Below are positions 13,339 to 28,300 of a stretch of 64,000 nt of DNA, in pieces. The translations under genes and the position numbers were made by a program. Position 1 is the first letter of the stretch. Each line of letters opens with the position of its first letter. The notes under the pieces are model-generated. The model saw only the letters and a program-made list of their open reading frames with translations, was not told where the DNA came from and ran no database searches. Origin of the DNA: Rhynochetos jubatus (lineage: Eukaryota; Chordata; Aves; Eurypygiformes; Rhynochetidae); NCBI GenBank assembly GCA_027574665.1, contig CM050690.1, positions 66,001,905 to 66,065,904 of the forward strand, written 5' to 3'.

Positions 13339-16300
13339 CTGTAACACGCAAGAGAATGACATGTGACAATGCACCTTCTGCCATGCCCATGCCATCATAA
13401 AGAGCAAATTCTGACTTCTTCACTAGCACCATTTTCTAGTTTGCTGCATTCCTCAAAAAGAAAGGAAAAGATTGCTATATTACAAATTACACCACATTCT
13501 GGTGAGAGGAACCTTACCCAAATTTACTGAAATCTGTTTGTCTGTCCACTGTCATCCAAGGGATAAGCACTGTCACTGTTTTTACAGTTAAAGAAAGTTA
13601 TACCCATACTCCACTAACCAGACACACAATAACTGGAAGGCATAAATGCTGTCACAGAGTGGGGCTGGAGGGAAACACACAGCACATAATTAGTACCTTT
13701 GTTAGTAATAATGCAATCGTAAAATTAATACCATTTCCATCATTACAGAGAATTTTCTTTGCAAGCCTTCCTTTTACGGATGAAAAAGAATCAACTGAGT
13801 GAACTCAGTTAAAAGCCTACTTGATTGGCACATGCAGTCTGTAACAGATATATAACCATTCAGCTTTGTCTGCCAAGTTTATCTGTGTTTATTTGCACAA
13901 ACTACTTCCTCTATTCTTGTCTCAGTCCTTTACGTGTGTCATGGAGATGATACTTGTACCCAAACACTAAGAAATTATTTCAGAAGGATCTTAATTTTCT
14001 ATCTTTCCAGTTTTCTTCTCCAAATGCAGAGGATCAGGTTCATGTTTTCCAGCACTGAGCTCTGAAGGCTTTTGTGGTGCTCTGTGAACTATTTAAAAAA
14101 AATAACCACTGTGGGGTTTTCTCCCTAGTCAGCTTTCCGTACCACTTCAGGCCCTCAGGAACTACACCTTACTAGTTGGCTTTTCTAGATCTTTTATTTC
14201 TACAAAGCAATTATTAACATAAAAACAAGCTGTATAATAAGGGAGGGTGTATCCTCACACCTAGGGATGAGAAAAGTCTGCAATGAACGGGCTGCAACAT
14301 TTTTCATTGCAATCTTGGCCCAACCAACCTCAGCTATTACCATCAGGAGGGTTAACTCTTCATTCCTTCCTCCGAAAAAAGACTGTGCAGGAAGAAGGGG
14401 GACTTGGCACCCCTCCCACAACATGGGTAACACCAGAAGCAAGCAAAGCCAGCACTGGGGTCCTTTGAGCCTTGGGCATCCATGCAGAGAGCTGAAAAGA
14501 CATTTCATGCCTGCTCTGGTCCCAACCCTTCTCACATGTATGAGCAATGAAAATGTGTTATAAAGGAGATATTCGGCTTTCTACGCACCGTGTCGCTCTG
14601 ACCGGTGGCAATTTAAAATGACACCTGCCCACGTTTGGCATTCCCCAACGCATGTGGCTTTCACAAGTCTTGTTCACTGAGGCAGGAGTTCAAGGCAAAA
14701 CAAGCTTGTTGGCAACTTACAAAAGCCTAGGCTCCCTGGCTGCTCCCTGCCACGGGGCGGGGGGGGGGGTGGGGGTGGGAGATGATTATGCGATGGGCAT
14801 GTGGGAACACATCGTATCACTGCCTCTGCCTTCAGCTTCTTCTCCTCTTTGATATTCACTCAGCTTGGGGAGGGTGGGGGGGGAAACAGGCTTTGGGGCT
14901 TCAGCTCCCAGCGTAAGCCGTATGTATGTTATACCTACTGCTGAGACTGCAGGGTCGGTGGCAGGGACAAGGTATTTATACACAAGCAGTGCTTGGTCAT
15001 AGTGGGATGACACGGGATGTTAAATAAATTAATCCCAAATTCCCTTTCTTTTACTGCTTTACACTGGGTTTAAAGGATGAAGTTTCAGTCTTGGTGAAAA
15101 TCCAGAGTAAGTCTTGATTGCAGGTGAGTTATTTGCAACACATAACACAGCAGGACTTGACTCCCTAACTTACTTGACTAGCTCTGCTTTTAAAAGATTA
15201 GTTTTGCATCTTACTCTTTTTTACAGTAAAAAATTAGAATTTGCAGCAACAAAAGAAACCAGAAATATCCTACGTCTGCTTTTCTTTATGGAAACTGAAC
15301 ATTTCAGGGGTTTTTATTTATTTATTTGAAAGAGCCCTACCAGTGAAAGGTCCTCAATCTCTAAACACGTATGTTTTGGGGTAATTTTACCCACATTAAT
15401 ATTCCTTTTAAGTACTGTGAGTCTACTCACCGTAACAAAGTTATGTGCATAAGAATACCAGGCAGTAAGCACTTATTTGAAAGATCTGTTTCCAAAGTTT
15501 ATGAAGTACATAATTGGGGAAGCCTAATTACAAATTTGAAAAAACCCAGAAACGAAAGAGAAACACCTTACATGCAGTTATTTTCCACCATCAAAACTAA
15601 ACAGTAATTGCTTCATCAATTAAAACAGTAGCTGTTTCCAAACCATTTCTCATTAGCTGTTACAACTCTAAGCAGCAGAGCTGATCTTGGAAACCGTCAG
15701 CATGCTGGAAAAACAAATCAGATTCTGTCACTATCAAAATAAATGATTTATCGCTAGTTTAGCTGCCTCTTTTTCTTAATTATTATTTCTGTTGCACCCA
15801 GAGAAGCTGATCAGCAGGTAAGCACCCAGGAGGTGAGAGCCCAGCTGCTGCTGGGGTGATGAGTGGCTTCTCAGGCTGGTAAGGTTGTGTTTAATCCAAC
15901 TGAGGAGGGAAGGGGCTGGTTTTGGCTGCACTTTGGGTGGCACTCAACACAGGCTCTGCCTAATAAAAGCACAATGCGTCCCTGGGCTGACATACTCAGC
16001 CTGCTGGCAGGGAGGGTAGGGTGCCTGCTGTCTCCCTGCCCGGTGCCATGCTGGAAGCAGCCGAGCCAGGAGACCAGCTGGTATCGCAGGCGGCAGCAGG
16101 ATGCGCCCTAAGAGCAGCTGCTTGGGGAGGGTGGAAGAACTGCCAGAATTGGTAATAACAGCCTCAGGTGAAGGGAGAGTGGGGAAAGCGGAGCAATCTG
16201 CCAGCCTGAACTGATTCTTGTTAGGCAGAGGAGTGACAGGTGCCAAGAAGCCTCCCCCAAGCTCTGCACTGCAGCATGGCGAAACTGTCTGCCCTTGGCC

Positions 16301-19300
16301 CTGAGCAGGAGAATGGTGGGAGAAAGCCTCCTCTTTTCACGCTCTCCCAAAGCAGGGAAGAAACCTCCAAAACCAGCCTTGAAAGCATCTGCTGCTGCCT
16401 ACTGAAGACCTCTGAGTTGAGGATGCTAAAACAAAAAAAAACAAAACCCCCAGAAAAACCAACTAACAACCAACCAAAGGAAAAACAAATCACTGATTTG
16501 ACTAGCAGGCAGCAAGGCAACAGAGGGCTGGCGAAGGGTGCTATTACCAGAAAGTGACAGTTGGGAAGCTCTCCCGTGCTCCCCAGGCAGCCGGGACACT
16601 CACAGGAACCTCCCCAGCCCCTCTCCAAGCCCATTCTCTGCAGCGCTGTGTCTCACAGAACTCAGTATGGACCAAGAGCAAGGTAAATAAGGGCCATCGG
16701 CCTTTTATGAGCTTCCTTCACTGTGACTGTAACTCACCTGCCAACATCAGCCACAAAAATTAGTTTTGTATTATTCTCATTCTTTAAATTCAGCATTTAC
16801 TTATCGTTTTTTCTGTTCCCTCCATTCTGCTGAGTGAGGCTCGGGCAGGCTGTGTTCAGCTCAACAGCGCACCCACCAGATCAGCACCTCCATCACCAGT
16901 ACCCAGCGGAAGCGCTCCCACTGCCCCCGGCTGCAGCCCTCCCGCCTGGGTTGGGCCTTGTCCTCTGCCTTGCTCCTGCACCCCTTACACAGAAAGGGCA
17001 AGCGAAGGTGCCTGGGCCTGGCCACAGCCTTCCTCTTGCTCATTTACACCTAAGGAACACAATTTTTCCATCGCATTTATATAAGTGCAGAAAATATCCC
17101 CAGATTTCCAAAGCTTTAACGAAGCTCAGACCCTTCCACAGGGTATTCCCTGAGATTCCCATCTCCCCGTTCACTCCCGCTTCTGCAGCAGCCAAAGGCT
17201 GTCAGCATCTCACAGCATCCTGGCCCCTGGAGTTCATGTGTAAACTGAACACCCTTTAACTGGTTCTCAGTTATGCAAAACTTATTTCTTCTACAACATC
17301 ACCCCAGGTAACTCCTTCCTCAAGAGCCAGAGGCAGACCCTCAGCTGCACCATTCATATCCTAGGAAAAAACTGAACAGCAGACCAGAAAAACCCACTCT
17401 TTCAGCTTCGGGCCGGTCAAACTCCCCAGCAAAGAGGGATGTGCTTGAGGCTGGAGGCCAGGTATTAGGTGATCTATGACAGCACTTCGATGTTTTGGCG
17501 CCATGTAGCCTGTTCAGCCCAGCAGTGCCACACCACAGCACAAAATATCACTGAAGTCCAGCTTTTTTTCCTTTTTATCTCAGCCGAGACTATTAAATAA
17601 ACTCAGGTATTCCCTCTTATCTCCCCCACCAAATTCCTCAGGAGTTAGAGGCTCTTTTTACCAAATTCCAGAAAAAAAAATAAGCACAAATTGTCTCATG
17701 CGCACGGACACATACTGCCAAATCCAACATTAAAAACAAATCCAAGGTTTTTTCCCCCTTTTTCCATGAGTTTAGCCCCCGTACCATGAGGACAGGTATC
17801 AGGAAACTGCAGTCACTCTCTGCACGGGGCCAGCTTTCAAGGGGGTTCCTAGGGGGACCTCAGTTCTCCAAAAGGGGTCTGGGTCCAAAATGAGAGAAAT
17901 GACAGCTCCTAGCTGACAACATGCTAATGTACGGAAACGGGAAAGAAGTGACATTCTGCATCCTACCATACCCTACCCTTCCTGTAGCACTGAGACAGGA
18001 TTAGTGGCATCGCATAAACTGCTGGAAGGTGAAGGACAAAGCAGTGGCATCTGCGGGAATCTGAGATCAATACATACCAAAACAAACAGACCCCGTGCTC
18101 GGGAGGGAGGGGGGGTGGGGGCACGGACAAAAGCCGAGTAAACAACTCATTAGTCACACTGATTCTCACCTTCTGTCTGTTTTCACAGGATGTAAGCACT
18201 TCCACATCAAATAAATGCCACTTATTTTCTCCTTCACGAACACACACCCCTCACTCCCCCTACCCCCAGGGATCAGAGTTCTTCAGGTAAGCCTGGACTG
18301 CCCACAGTGATGATTATGGGAAGGACAGAAGACATTATCAAGGCACCATGAAACACTCGAGGCCAAAAAAAAACCCTCTCAAGCCTCCATGTTTTTAACA
18401 GAAAGCCCTCAGTTTTTCTCCTCCAGCTCTGACCCTTCTTTCACAGCATTACAGGATTATTCAAGTTGGAAGGGATCTTAGGAGGCCTCTGGTTCAAACT
18501 CCTCCTCAAAGCTGGGTCAGCTCTGAGGTCAGCCTGGGTTGGATGCTCAGGGTTTTTTCCTTCCCAGCTGTTTAAAAAATAAATAAGGGTGGGTGAATGG
18601 ATGGCGGGGGGAGGTTTGAGGGGGAACTCACCACACGGAGTTTACAGAAACTGTACACTTAATTAATTTGCTGTGATTTTCAGAGATCTGTCACAAGTTG
18701 GCCCTCTACAAAATAAAATTTCATTAAATGAAGAGAGATTTATGCCACTTTCAGTGACACATGTTAAAGATTCTCCTCTGAAAATAATATGTAGAGTTAT
18801 ATTTTGGTTTTACAGTTTATTTATAATAAGTGGTACCAGTTTTTATATCAAGTTCATCTGGACTGACAGCTGACACATCAACTTCAGGCCAAAGCTATTT
18901 GAAATGGCAGAGCTGCTGTATTTAATCCCCCCACTGGCACTCATGCATAACGCAAAGCACAAGCAGACACCTAAAAAACAGTGCTAAGTCTACCAGGCCT
19001 GGGATATTCAAAGGAATTCAAGGGTAACAGGCTCTCATCTGCCATTACAGTTCAAGAGCAAACGGCAGCCTAACTCCCATGAGCTCCACTGACAGTCCCC
19101 ACCGGCACCTCTTTGTCTCTGGTGATGCTCCCAGTGGTTTCCGTGCAGATTCATCACTCTCCAGGCACCCTCCCTTTCCTCACAGTGAAAGGCACTATGA
19201 TCAGTTCTGATTGCTTTTTTTTTAAGTGCCAATTAAGACTTTCACAATTGACAATGGATTTTCCATACCACAGGTTCAGCTGTTTATGGAGCTGATGGTT

Positions 19301-22300
19301 GGTGGCAGAAAGGGAATGCCACTGCCGGAGCAGCGTCAGCCCTTCGCCCACTGGTGGCACAGCCCGGACACCGCTGCCGTGGTTCAGAGTTCTTTTTATA
19401 GGAGAGACATCTATAAGCTTTGAGGATCTGAAGATGATTTCCCAGCAGTTTCACTGGGAGTTGAGATCTCAAGTACCATTGAGAAAACAGACCTTCGCAC
19501 CTCAGTAAACCTGATTTCACAGCAGGAACTGAATTTGGTACTGGGTCTCAAAAAATACTGGGAAAAATATTTTGACCTTGAAGCTACCAAGGGAAGAGGA
19601 GCCTAATCCATTTCCCAGCTGACTGAATAAGGCAGGAAATTAATCTGAGAATTTTAATACTGCTATTTACTTTTAACCAGCCCAACCCCGTGAAAAAGCA
19701 GCAGCTGCATTTCTTAAGCAAACAAGCACCTTCATGAATAAAAGGCCTTCTCAGAAAAAGCAGATGAGCAATTAGATCATAATAGATCCTACATTAATTG
19801 GTCTCATCAGCTTTTGGTATAATTTTTTTGTTAGGAGGACAGAAAGAATTCAAAGTCTAAGACAAATAGGGTTTGCACCATAACTCTTCTTCACGTTTGT
19901 ACTTTGCATTTTTCATCATTGTAAAATTACTGCAAATGCCATTATTCTGCGTGTTTCTGGGGTTTTTTTTAGTTGTTGGCTTAGGTAAAACAGTGCGATT
20001 CAATTTTCAGGTTTTGTCCCGTAATTCTTTAGAGAAGTTTGGTCTAGAAAACTTGGACCAAATTCTCGACTACCATAAAACTTACATTTACTCCACTGAA
20101 ACTCCTTTGTCACAAAGCTCCATAATGGTTCCAACCCATTTAGTTGATACTTGTCTTAAAGGTCCAGGTTCTGGAGTCATGTGATGATGCAGCTGTCTTG
20201 TATTTTATGAAAGCCCAGTAAGCACACTATTTCTAACACTGTTGGTGTGAGAGAAAAGATTTTTAAAACATCTCAAGCTCAGACACCACCAGTGACAGTG
20301 ATATACCACTTCAACATCAAGTTCATAGCATGTCCCCAGGCTGAAATAATTTAAAATTTTAGCCTGCTTACATGGCTATGTTATCAGTGGTGTTGGCTTT
20401 ATAGCATGCGGCTTCAAAACTATTTTGGGCATACTGGTTTTTAATGCCTATCAGTAAGAGAGACTTAAAAATAGGTCTGACTTGAAATTTTAACTTGTTT
20501 GTGCATTAAATACCCACAGTCTCACCTTGGCAGGGCATACTGCCTGCCAGCTGTCTGCTTCTGCTTAATATTAATTTATTTAGGTATGAATTCCCTATTA
20601 AATTGTCTTTGTGCTAAGCTTTGAAGCTTTAGATGGTCAATTACAGACCCACACATGGTCCAACAGGTATTCTGCTAACAGTGAACACATGTTTTATTGA
20701 CCTACTTCTTTTCCAGCTCATTAAACACAGCTGCACTCAAATGATCAAGAGAAAATAACCATAAAACCCCAAGAACACCCTTCCTACAAAGGATCACAAG
20801 GAATGTGACCAGCTGCCGGCACAGGGACACCTCTCCACCCAGCCCAGCAGTGTGTCCACGCCAGGCACCTCTCCAGGGGCAGGGGCGACTCAAATGCCAA
20901 CAGATGACAACAGCAGGGAAGCATGGGGAGATCCCCACGGCCTCTTCCTTTGGGTGTCCAGTGTGGGTGCACCTGAAGTGGGCCGCAACTGTTTCCCCTC
21001 TGCACTCCATAATCTGCAGAAGACAGATTTAGCCAGGAGGCTGAAGTCAAAACAAGCGCTTTGGTCAGTGGGTAACACTCATGCTTGAACATTTGCTGAA
21101 GAAATATAAGTCCCGTAAAGTTACAGGCCCAAACGTTTCTGAAGACTCGGCAGACAATGAAACCAGCCCACCTTTCTGCTGCCAGCCAGCAAGCACATCC
21201 CCACACTTCCCTTCCCCACTCTCCCAGTTTGCATCCCATAGGTTAAGCACCCATGCTGTGCAGAAACAGTTAGCATTAACGCTGAAAAAACAGTGTCTCT
21301 GGCACTTGAACCCGCTCCCTTTGAAACACAAGGGGACATTTACACATCAAAACTATCCTTTTGAGCTGTCTGTTACCACAGACAGACATTATTGCACTGG
21401 TTAACTTTGCTTCATATTTTATGGATGGTTTGCATCTGGGGTTTTTTTGTTGTTTTGTTTTGTTTTTTTTTTTTTAACTACAATTTTGCTTTGAAATAAA
21501 TATTAAATCAAAGACCTTGGTAAACAATTGGATTTGTGCCCAGCTTTTGGCTGGTCTTTCAGGTGTAACACAAAGGAACATGCTCTGGACATTGGCAAGT
21601 ACCCTCAACATAAGAATTGCACTCAACATAAGGGGGATATCGACTGGTTGGAGGAGGTTCAGAGGAGGCCACAAAGATACTCAGAGGGCTGGAGCACCTC
21701 TGCTGTGGGGACAGGCTGAGGGAGTTGGGCTTGTTCAGCCTGGAGAAGAGAAGGCTCCAGGGAGACCTTATAGCACCTTCCAGTACCTGAAGGGGCCTAC
21801 AAAGAAGCTGGGGGGGGGGGGGGTGGGGGGGGTGTTTAGAAGGGCCTGTAGTGACAGGACAAGGGTTTAAATTGAAAGTGGGGAGATTTGGATTGGATAT
21901 CAGGAAGAAGTTCTTCACAAGAGGATGGTGAGGCTCTGGCACAGCCTGCCCAGAGAAGCTGTGGATGCCCCATCCCTGGGAGTGTTCAAGGCCAGGCTGG
22001 ATGAGGCTTGGAGCAACCTGGTCTAGGGGAGGGTGTCCCTGCCCATGGCAGGGGGGTTGGAACTAGATGGTCTTTAAGGTCCCGTCCAACCCAAACCATT
22101 CTATGATTCTATGAAGTATTTTCTTGAGCAGCAGAAGAGCACAACTCTGCTATAAAAGCTGAAAGGAGGAAGTCACTTATAAAACACTCTCAAGTCTCCT
22201 AAGCACCTCGGTGTTATATGGTAGTTTCCCAACAACAGACCAGATACACCACTTCTTACCCATAAAAGCTGACGAGATCAAAACTCGTAAGTGGCTGAGG

Positions 22301-25300
22301 AATACTAAGCCAATATACAGAATTGCTGCAGAAGCAAAAATTAAGGCAAAGCACCTGTTTCAAATCAATTACATGCTAATCTTCTCCTTCAATAGAAGCT
22401 GCTGCTTATTGATTAATGCAGGAAAAAATACAGGCATTACTATGAGAATGAGCATTTGAGAGAAGCCTCTTACTTGATAGCCACAGAAACACTTGTTCTC
22501 CCCCGAGCTCAAAACACAGGGAAATAGACACCAATTTTTGAATGCAGTTTGAGTTTAAATTGCACGGCCATTTTTATCCATTTTAAGTCAGGTTGGCAGG
22601 AAGTATATGCACTAACGTTTGCTTCTTGCAGTCATTAAAAAAAAAATCAAAAATTGAAAAATTGCACATTCCCCACATTTTGCATCATAAGCATAGGAAG
22701 TTTCAGGGTGTGATGCAGTATTTTGAAATGGGTGCCCTTTGTAATTGTTTGCTAAATGCTCTGTGAACATATAACTGCTGTGAAAACAGTTTGCATAAAA
22801 GCTAAAGGGAAAAACTGCACATCAAAGCCAGGAAAAAAGCACAATTATCAAATAAGCATGTGCCTTCATCCCTTCAGCCAAGTATTTTCTTTGAATGCAA
22901 GAACGTACTTGGATCCACATTCCTTCCTTCTGCTCCTACTTCTCTCCACTATGGGCAACACTAGTCTCACCAAATTCACCACCACCTCCTTCTACCTTGC
23001 CTTTACTACAAGTTTACTTTGTCTCTAGTCCCGTAGCTGCTCCCCTATAGACCCCGGCAGCTCTGCTTCAGTCCAACTCCCTACAGTGCCTTCCCACCCC
23101 CTTGCTTCATGTGCTGCAGCCTTGCACTAGTCCCACCCCACCACTCCAGCGAGCAGGCTGCTTCCTCACAGTAAACAAGCAGCAATGGTATGTTTTAAAA
23201 ATATCCTCCTGCATTCATTTTCACATTCAGTTCAAAACTGACTGTATTTAACACAGAAGCCTTTCGTAGGATCCTCATGCCCTTCCCATTGCTGCTGCAC
23301 TGCAATGGCAACTTCCTCTGCACAGGAGACAGCTTCTCTTCAGCTCTTATTGTCAGCAACAACCATCCTGCAATTCTCACCCTTAATTAATTAATTAATT
23401 AAAACTAACTAACTAACTATGTTTTCATTTTTGCCAAATATCCTGGTTTCTCTGTCATGTATTAATATAGAATATATTCAATGACTTTTAAAGGTTCACA
23501 GGTTTATTTGATTTTTCTATGGCAGACCCTAAACAAATACAGCCATTTATGTATCATTTATGTTCCAGGTCCAGATCAAACTTCCAAGGGACACTCAAGG
23601 AATTTCAGCAGGTGACTGATGCAAGTCTTCCTGTTTGATTAAACTAAAAACAACTTCCATACCAGCACCACGGCTCCTCCCCTCTACTGCCCCACCAAAA
23701 ATTTACACCCAAAGGAAAGTTTTCTACAGCATCTGGGGAGGAAGAACAAGATACCCCACAAAATCTCCTCTAGCAGTTTGGCTACAACCAATATAATTTA
23801 TGTGCAAGGCAACTGGGTGCTTCTGTGATGAATGCCAGTAAAAGACAGACAGACAATCTTCCACAGTTTCTCAATAAATATTTAACAGCAGATGCTGGTG
23901 AGGAGGTTTCACATTACTAAGACTTCATTACTTTTACACAACATGCTACAGGCCATTTCCTGGAATATGTAAAGTATTATACTAAATAATTAAAATGAGA
24001 TTGTGCTTTTCAAAATAAGCCAGACAGATATACTTGGTGATTCAGCTACATGATTTTAAAGGGTGTGTTTGCATACTCAGTATCTTGCAAAATTTGACCA
24101 TCCATAAACAGCTTCTCCCAGCCATTAGGATGCATTATTTATTCATGCTTGTGCATCTATTTCGGGCTTTAACTCCATTACAAAACATACACAAAACATT
24201 TTTAATGTACTAAAGCAGGGCACGCAAGCAGGTCTCCACCCACAGATAACATTACCTGAGGAGAACACGGATGTCCCAAGGTATCTATCTTCCTGACATC
24301 AAATAACAATTAGCAAGACTCTTGTTTTGTGACCGCTTTCCCTGAGAGATCACCTCTTTCCCTAAGGACTTGCTGCCAAAGTCACAGCTCTGCACAACCC
24401 CGAGCTGGAGCTGCTTAACTACAAACCAGTTGTCTGGCAAAAGACACGCTGCCCAGGATCTTCTGCTTTGAAATCTGCTCCTTTCCCTCCTTCTACTTCC
24501 CTGAAACCGGTATCGATTAAAACAACCTTACCTAAGCGAAGAACAAATCTGCACCTAAGAGATATGGTCCAAACCATTCCAGTTTCACTGATGCCAGTAA
24601 TTCCACTGACTTCAAAAACCACCACACTGCAGTTGCAGCTAGAACCATAAATATGAGGAAAATAAGAAATATTTGGCCATCACCCTGTTGTTGTTTAAGA
24701 TGTCTGCAGGCAATGAAACCCTGAGTATGGTGTGCAGATTTACACCACCACAACTTGTACCTCACAAGACAGGGATAGACAATCTCTTCATTCAACACCT
24801 TAAAGATGTGCACTATTTTAAACTCCTCGCCTAATGAATGAGCTCTAAATGAGAAGATACTAGAAAGAATAAAATCAGACAGGCACTACACAGGAAATTC
24901 TCTGCTTATGTTAGTGTACATAATCAACTGCCTTAATTAAAAAGGTATATAATACTACTGCATCTACTGTGGCCATGTTCAGAAATAAGAAAAAGTATTT
25001 TGAGATGAGAAAATTAGTAACAGACGTAAAAAACCCTGGTAGTGCAGAGCTGAAAAGCAAGTGTTACTTGAAATATACTAATTGCAGATGACATATAACG
25101 ACATATTTTTCACTTTGGTATCACACTGCCATGTGATTTAATCCCTTTTGCCATCTGCTTTAAACAAATGGCAGTGTTATTCCTAAGAGGAAAAAAAATA
25201 CTTCCCCTGTGATTCACTTCCACCAAGTATCCCACAGACACTGATGTCTTATGGCAGAGCACAAAACTGGGTGTTCTCTGGTATGGAGAAGAGGCAAATT

Positions 25301-28300
25301 TGCTGTTACCTGCTGCAGAGTTAAAAGTAAGATTTTACTTGTTCTAATATATCAATGTGATTTTGAACTTGGGAGACGTGTGCTGATGTTATCCAACTTC
25401 ATGTTCTCCCAACTTTCCACCTCATTTTATTCTCATTATAACTTAAGTTGAGCACTGAATGGCCTCTGTGCTCACCTATGGAGCCATCCATGCTAAGAGC
25501 AGCAGGGATATGTTGAACACAGAAAGGGCAATTTGGAATTAATTGCATGTTCTCAATTTGGCATCTACTTAATCAAAAAAGACAAAAAGTTTACCACATC
25601 TGCTCAGGAGACTCACTGACAAACCAGGAGCTCCACAGATAGGTCATACTTTAAAAGTTTCCCCGCCTTCCCTTTTCTCAAGTGAAAGAACAACAGAAAG
25701 AATTTGCTCACTTTACAGCACTGTGAGAAAATGGCACTGAGAAAAATATTGTGAAACAGACCAGAAAAGCTCAAAATAGGCAGAAATGCATCTTCAGGTG
25801 CCATTTTGCAGGTAGTAAGGGGTTGGTCTGCCATTGTTACAAAGGATGCTGTTTAAACAGGAGGCATGCAATGTGTGTGCTGCACGGGACACAATTACAC
25901 TCCAACTCAGAAGACAAGCGGGTCAGATGTACTCAGGAATTCGTACAGCAGCAGTAGTACAGAAATTAACTCACAGTGGTCACATGTGCAGAGCTGTGAT
26001 GACTTTTCTTGTGGGAACTAGTCAGTCATTATTTAACAGGTTCCAAGTGATAAAAGCTATCTTGTTCAACAAAGTCCTCAGTAAGGGATCTCATTAACCA
26101 CCTCTAGCACTGGCAGAAGTTAGCTGCGCTTATTTGAATAAGGCCCTGATTTACTGAGCTTTGCCCCCTGTCAAAATCTGTGCTGACTTGGAACCACAGG
26201 GAAAGAGCTTGTACATCTTCAGATGGCTTTTTAACACCGTAGTGGAAAGCGTATTTCACCTGGTTTTTATCATGCTTGCATCAGCTTTACATTGTATACC
26301 TCTTCTGACTGCAACAAATTCATCCTACAGAAATATGAGAAAGGAGCGAAGGCCATACAGCACCATCCTCAATCTCCCTGATGCAAACACATGCAGGTAC
26401 TTTATACAATGTCATTAGGTGATAACCCATGTTAAGCTAGCCAAAAAATAATGTGTTGTTCTAAACCTCAACTACCAACGGGAAACCAACAAATGAGTCT
26501 GATCTACCGTTTTAAGAACAGGTTCAACAGTGCAATCACCATTAGCACAATCTGCTTTGAGAATAGGAAGCGAATGTTTTATACAGAGTAAGGGGAATAA
26601 GTGGAGTTAGAGGATACTATACACTGTTTCTAGGTTTTAGTTGTTGGGCTTCTTTTTTCTACTGCAAATTAAGTATTTTATTTCTCTAGAAACACCTTCT
26701 TTGATGAAAACCACTATAAATTGATTGTTTTGCCAAAATCAAACTCTCTCATTTGCTTATATGCGTATATGTACAAATTTCTGTCCTTTAAAAAATATTA
26801 AAATCACACTAGTCAAATAGAGCCCTACTTTTGCACCCTAGATTTGCATTTGGCTTTGTAAGGAAAACAGGTTTTCCTAAGTTCCCTATAAAGTTTTAAA
26901 CCATGTTTGTCACTACATCAGGCATAAAGATCCTTCATGCTAACACTGCAAATGTGTGGGGGGGGAAAACTCCCACAATCAAGTTTTAGTGCAGTTTTCC
27001 AGGTCTATCACTTTTCAACTCTTCTCCTGTAGCTACAACATCTGAATAATAAAAATGAAAGGCAGTACCAGCAAACAATGCTCTTCACTTCAAAGCTTAA
27101 AATAATTAAAATTGCACCAATTCCTGAAATCAAAGAAGTGAATTCATAGGTAAATCCTTAAGCATCAATTCGGCTAGTTAACCTGACATGTCAATTAAAT
27201 GCAAGAGTAATTTATTCAATTCTCAGACTAGTCTGACACAAAACCTATACTTCCCCTGATTCCTAATTAGCCAAAGTACTTGTCTTCTTTCATGCAGATA
27301 ATTTCATAACCATTAGTGTAAAGCATTAACACATTTTTCTTTCAATCATATTTTCCTCCTGTTGACTGACACACCTTTTCTAGTGAGTGTACTTGTGCCA
27401 GTTTCAGCTTTGTGGGAACTTGCCCCAAGGTCTTTAGTAAAGTTCCCTCCCATACATATAAAACAATGATATATAATCATGATGCTAGCTATGTGAAGAG
27501 ACATATGTCTTACCTTAAAAAACATGAATGGAAAAATTATGCACTGGAGGAATGTAGCTGTTTTCATTTGAGTATATTTATGAAGCTAAATTGCGTAGTA
27601 CTTAACGTATGGTAGAATGCAGCGTGATTAACTCCTTGACACCTTGTTCAGGTGGTGCTTCTCATTAAATAATTTAAGGGTTTTTTTGACAGACCAGACT
27701 TCTTACAGGTTGCCTAATGATTCTAGGAACATGAATCAAAACTAATTTCCTTTTGCATACACACAAAACTTACTATATGAAAGATCTGTCCATGTATGTA
27801 TCTGGTATGTAGCTATCTACAGTAAACCATACTCGGTGTTTGTTTCTTAGTTCTATTTTGACGTATTATTTAGGAATTTTTTTTGAAAGATGATTATGAG
27901 ACAATGTACATAGAGCTGGTTGAGAAAATGCAGGGAAATGTCATTAAACATTCATCCACAGGAAAATACTAAAACTTCCAGCTAACTTTCAAATCCTTTC
28001 TTAACTTTTTCTCCTTGCATCTCTGTTCTATTTTCCTTAACAGTGATTGGAACTGACTATATACTGCAGAGGTGTCAGGAAATGGAGGCACAAGGTCAGA
28101 GGTCTTCTTAAACCCTGCTAAACTTTCTGGGGAAAAAGCACGGCCAAAAAAAACAACGCAAAGGAAATCAGCTTCCCTGTATGAAACGTTCATACTGCTC
28201 GGCTCCATTCACATTGCTTAGGAACAAGTGATTTACTTCATGTGCAGAGCCATTTGCTGGGGCTTCGGATACCATCTGTCTTTCAGGGGGAAGTTTAACG

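Noticed and set aside
20784-21239. 151-codon minus-strand frame in the last intron
   Set aside because: Low-complexity Trp/Cys-rich translation with no family match. Overlapping frames on both strands are equally open, as expected of a locally GC-rich stretch.
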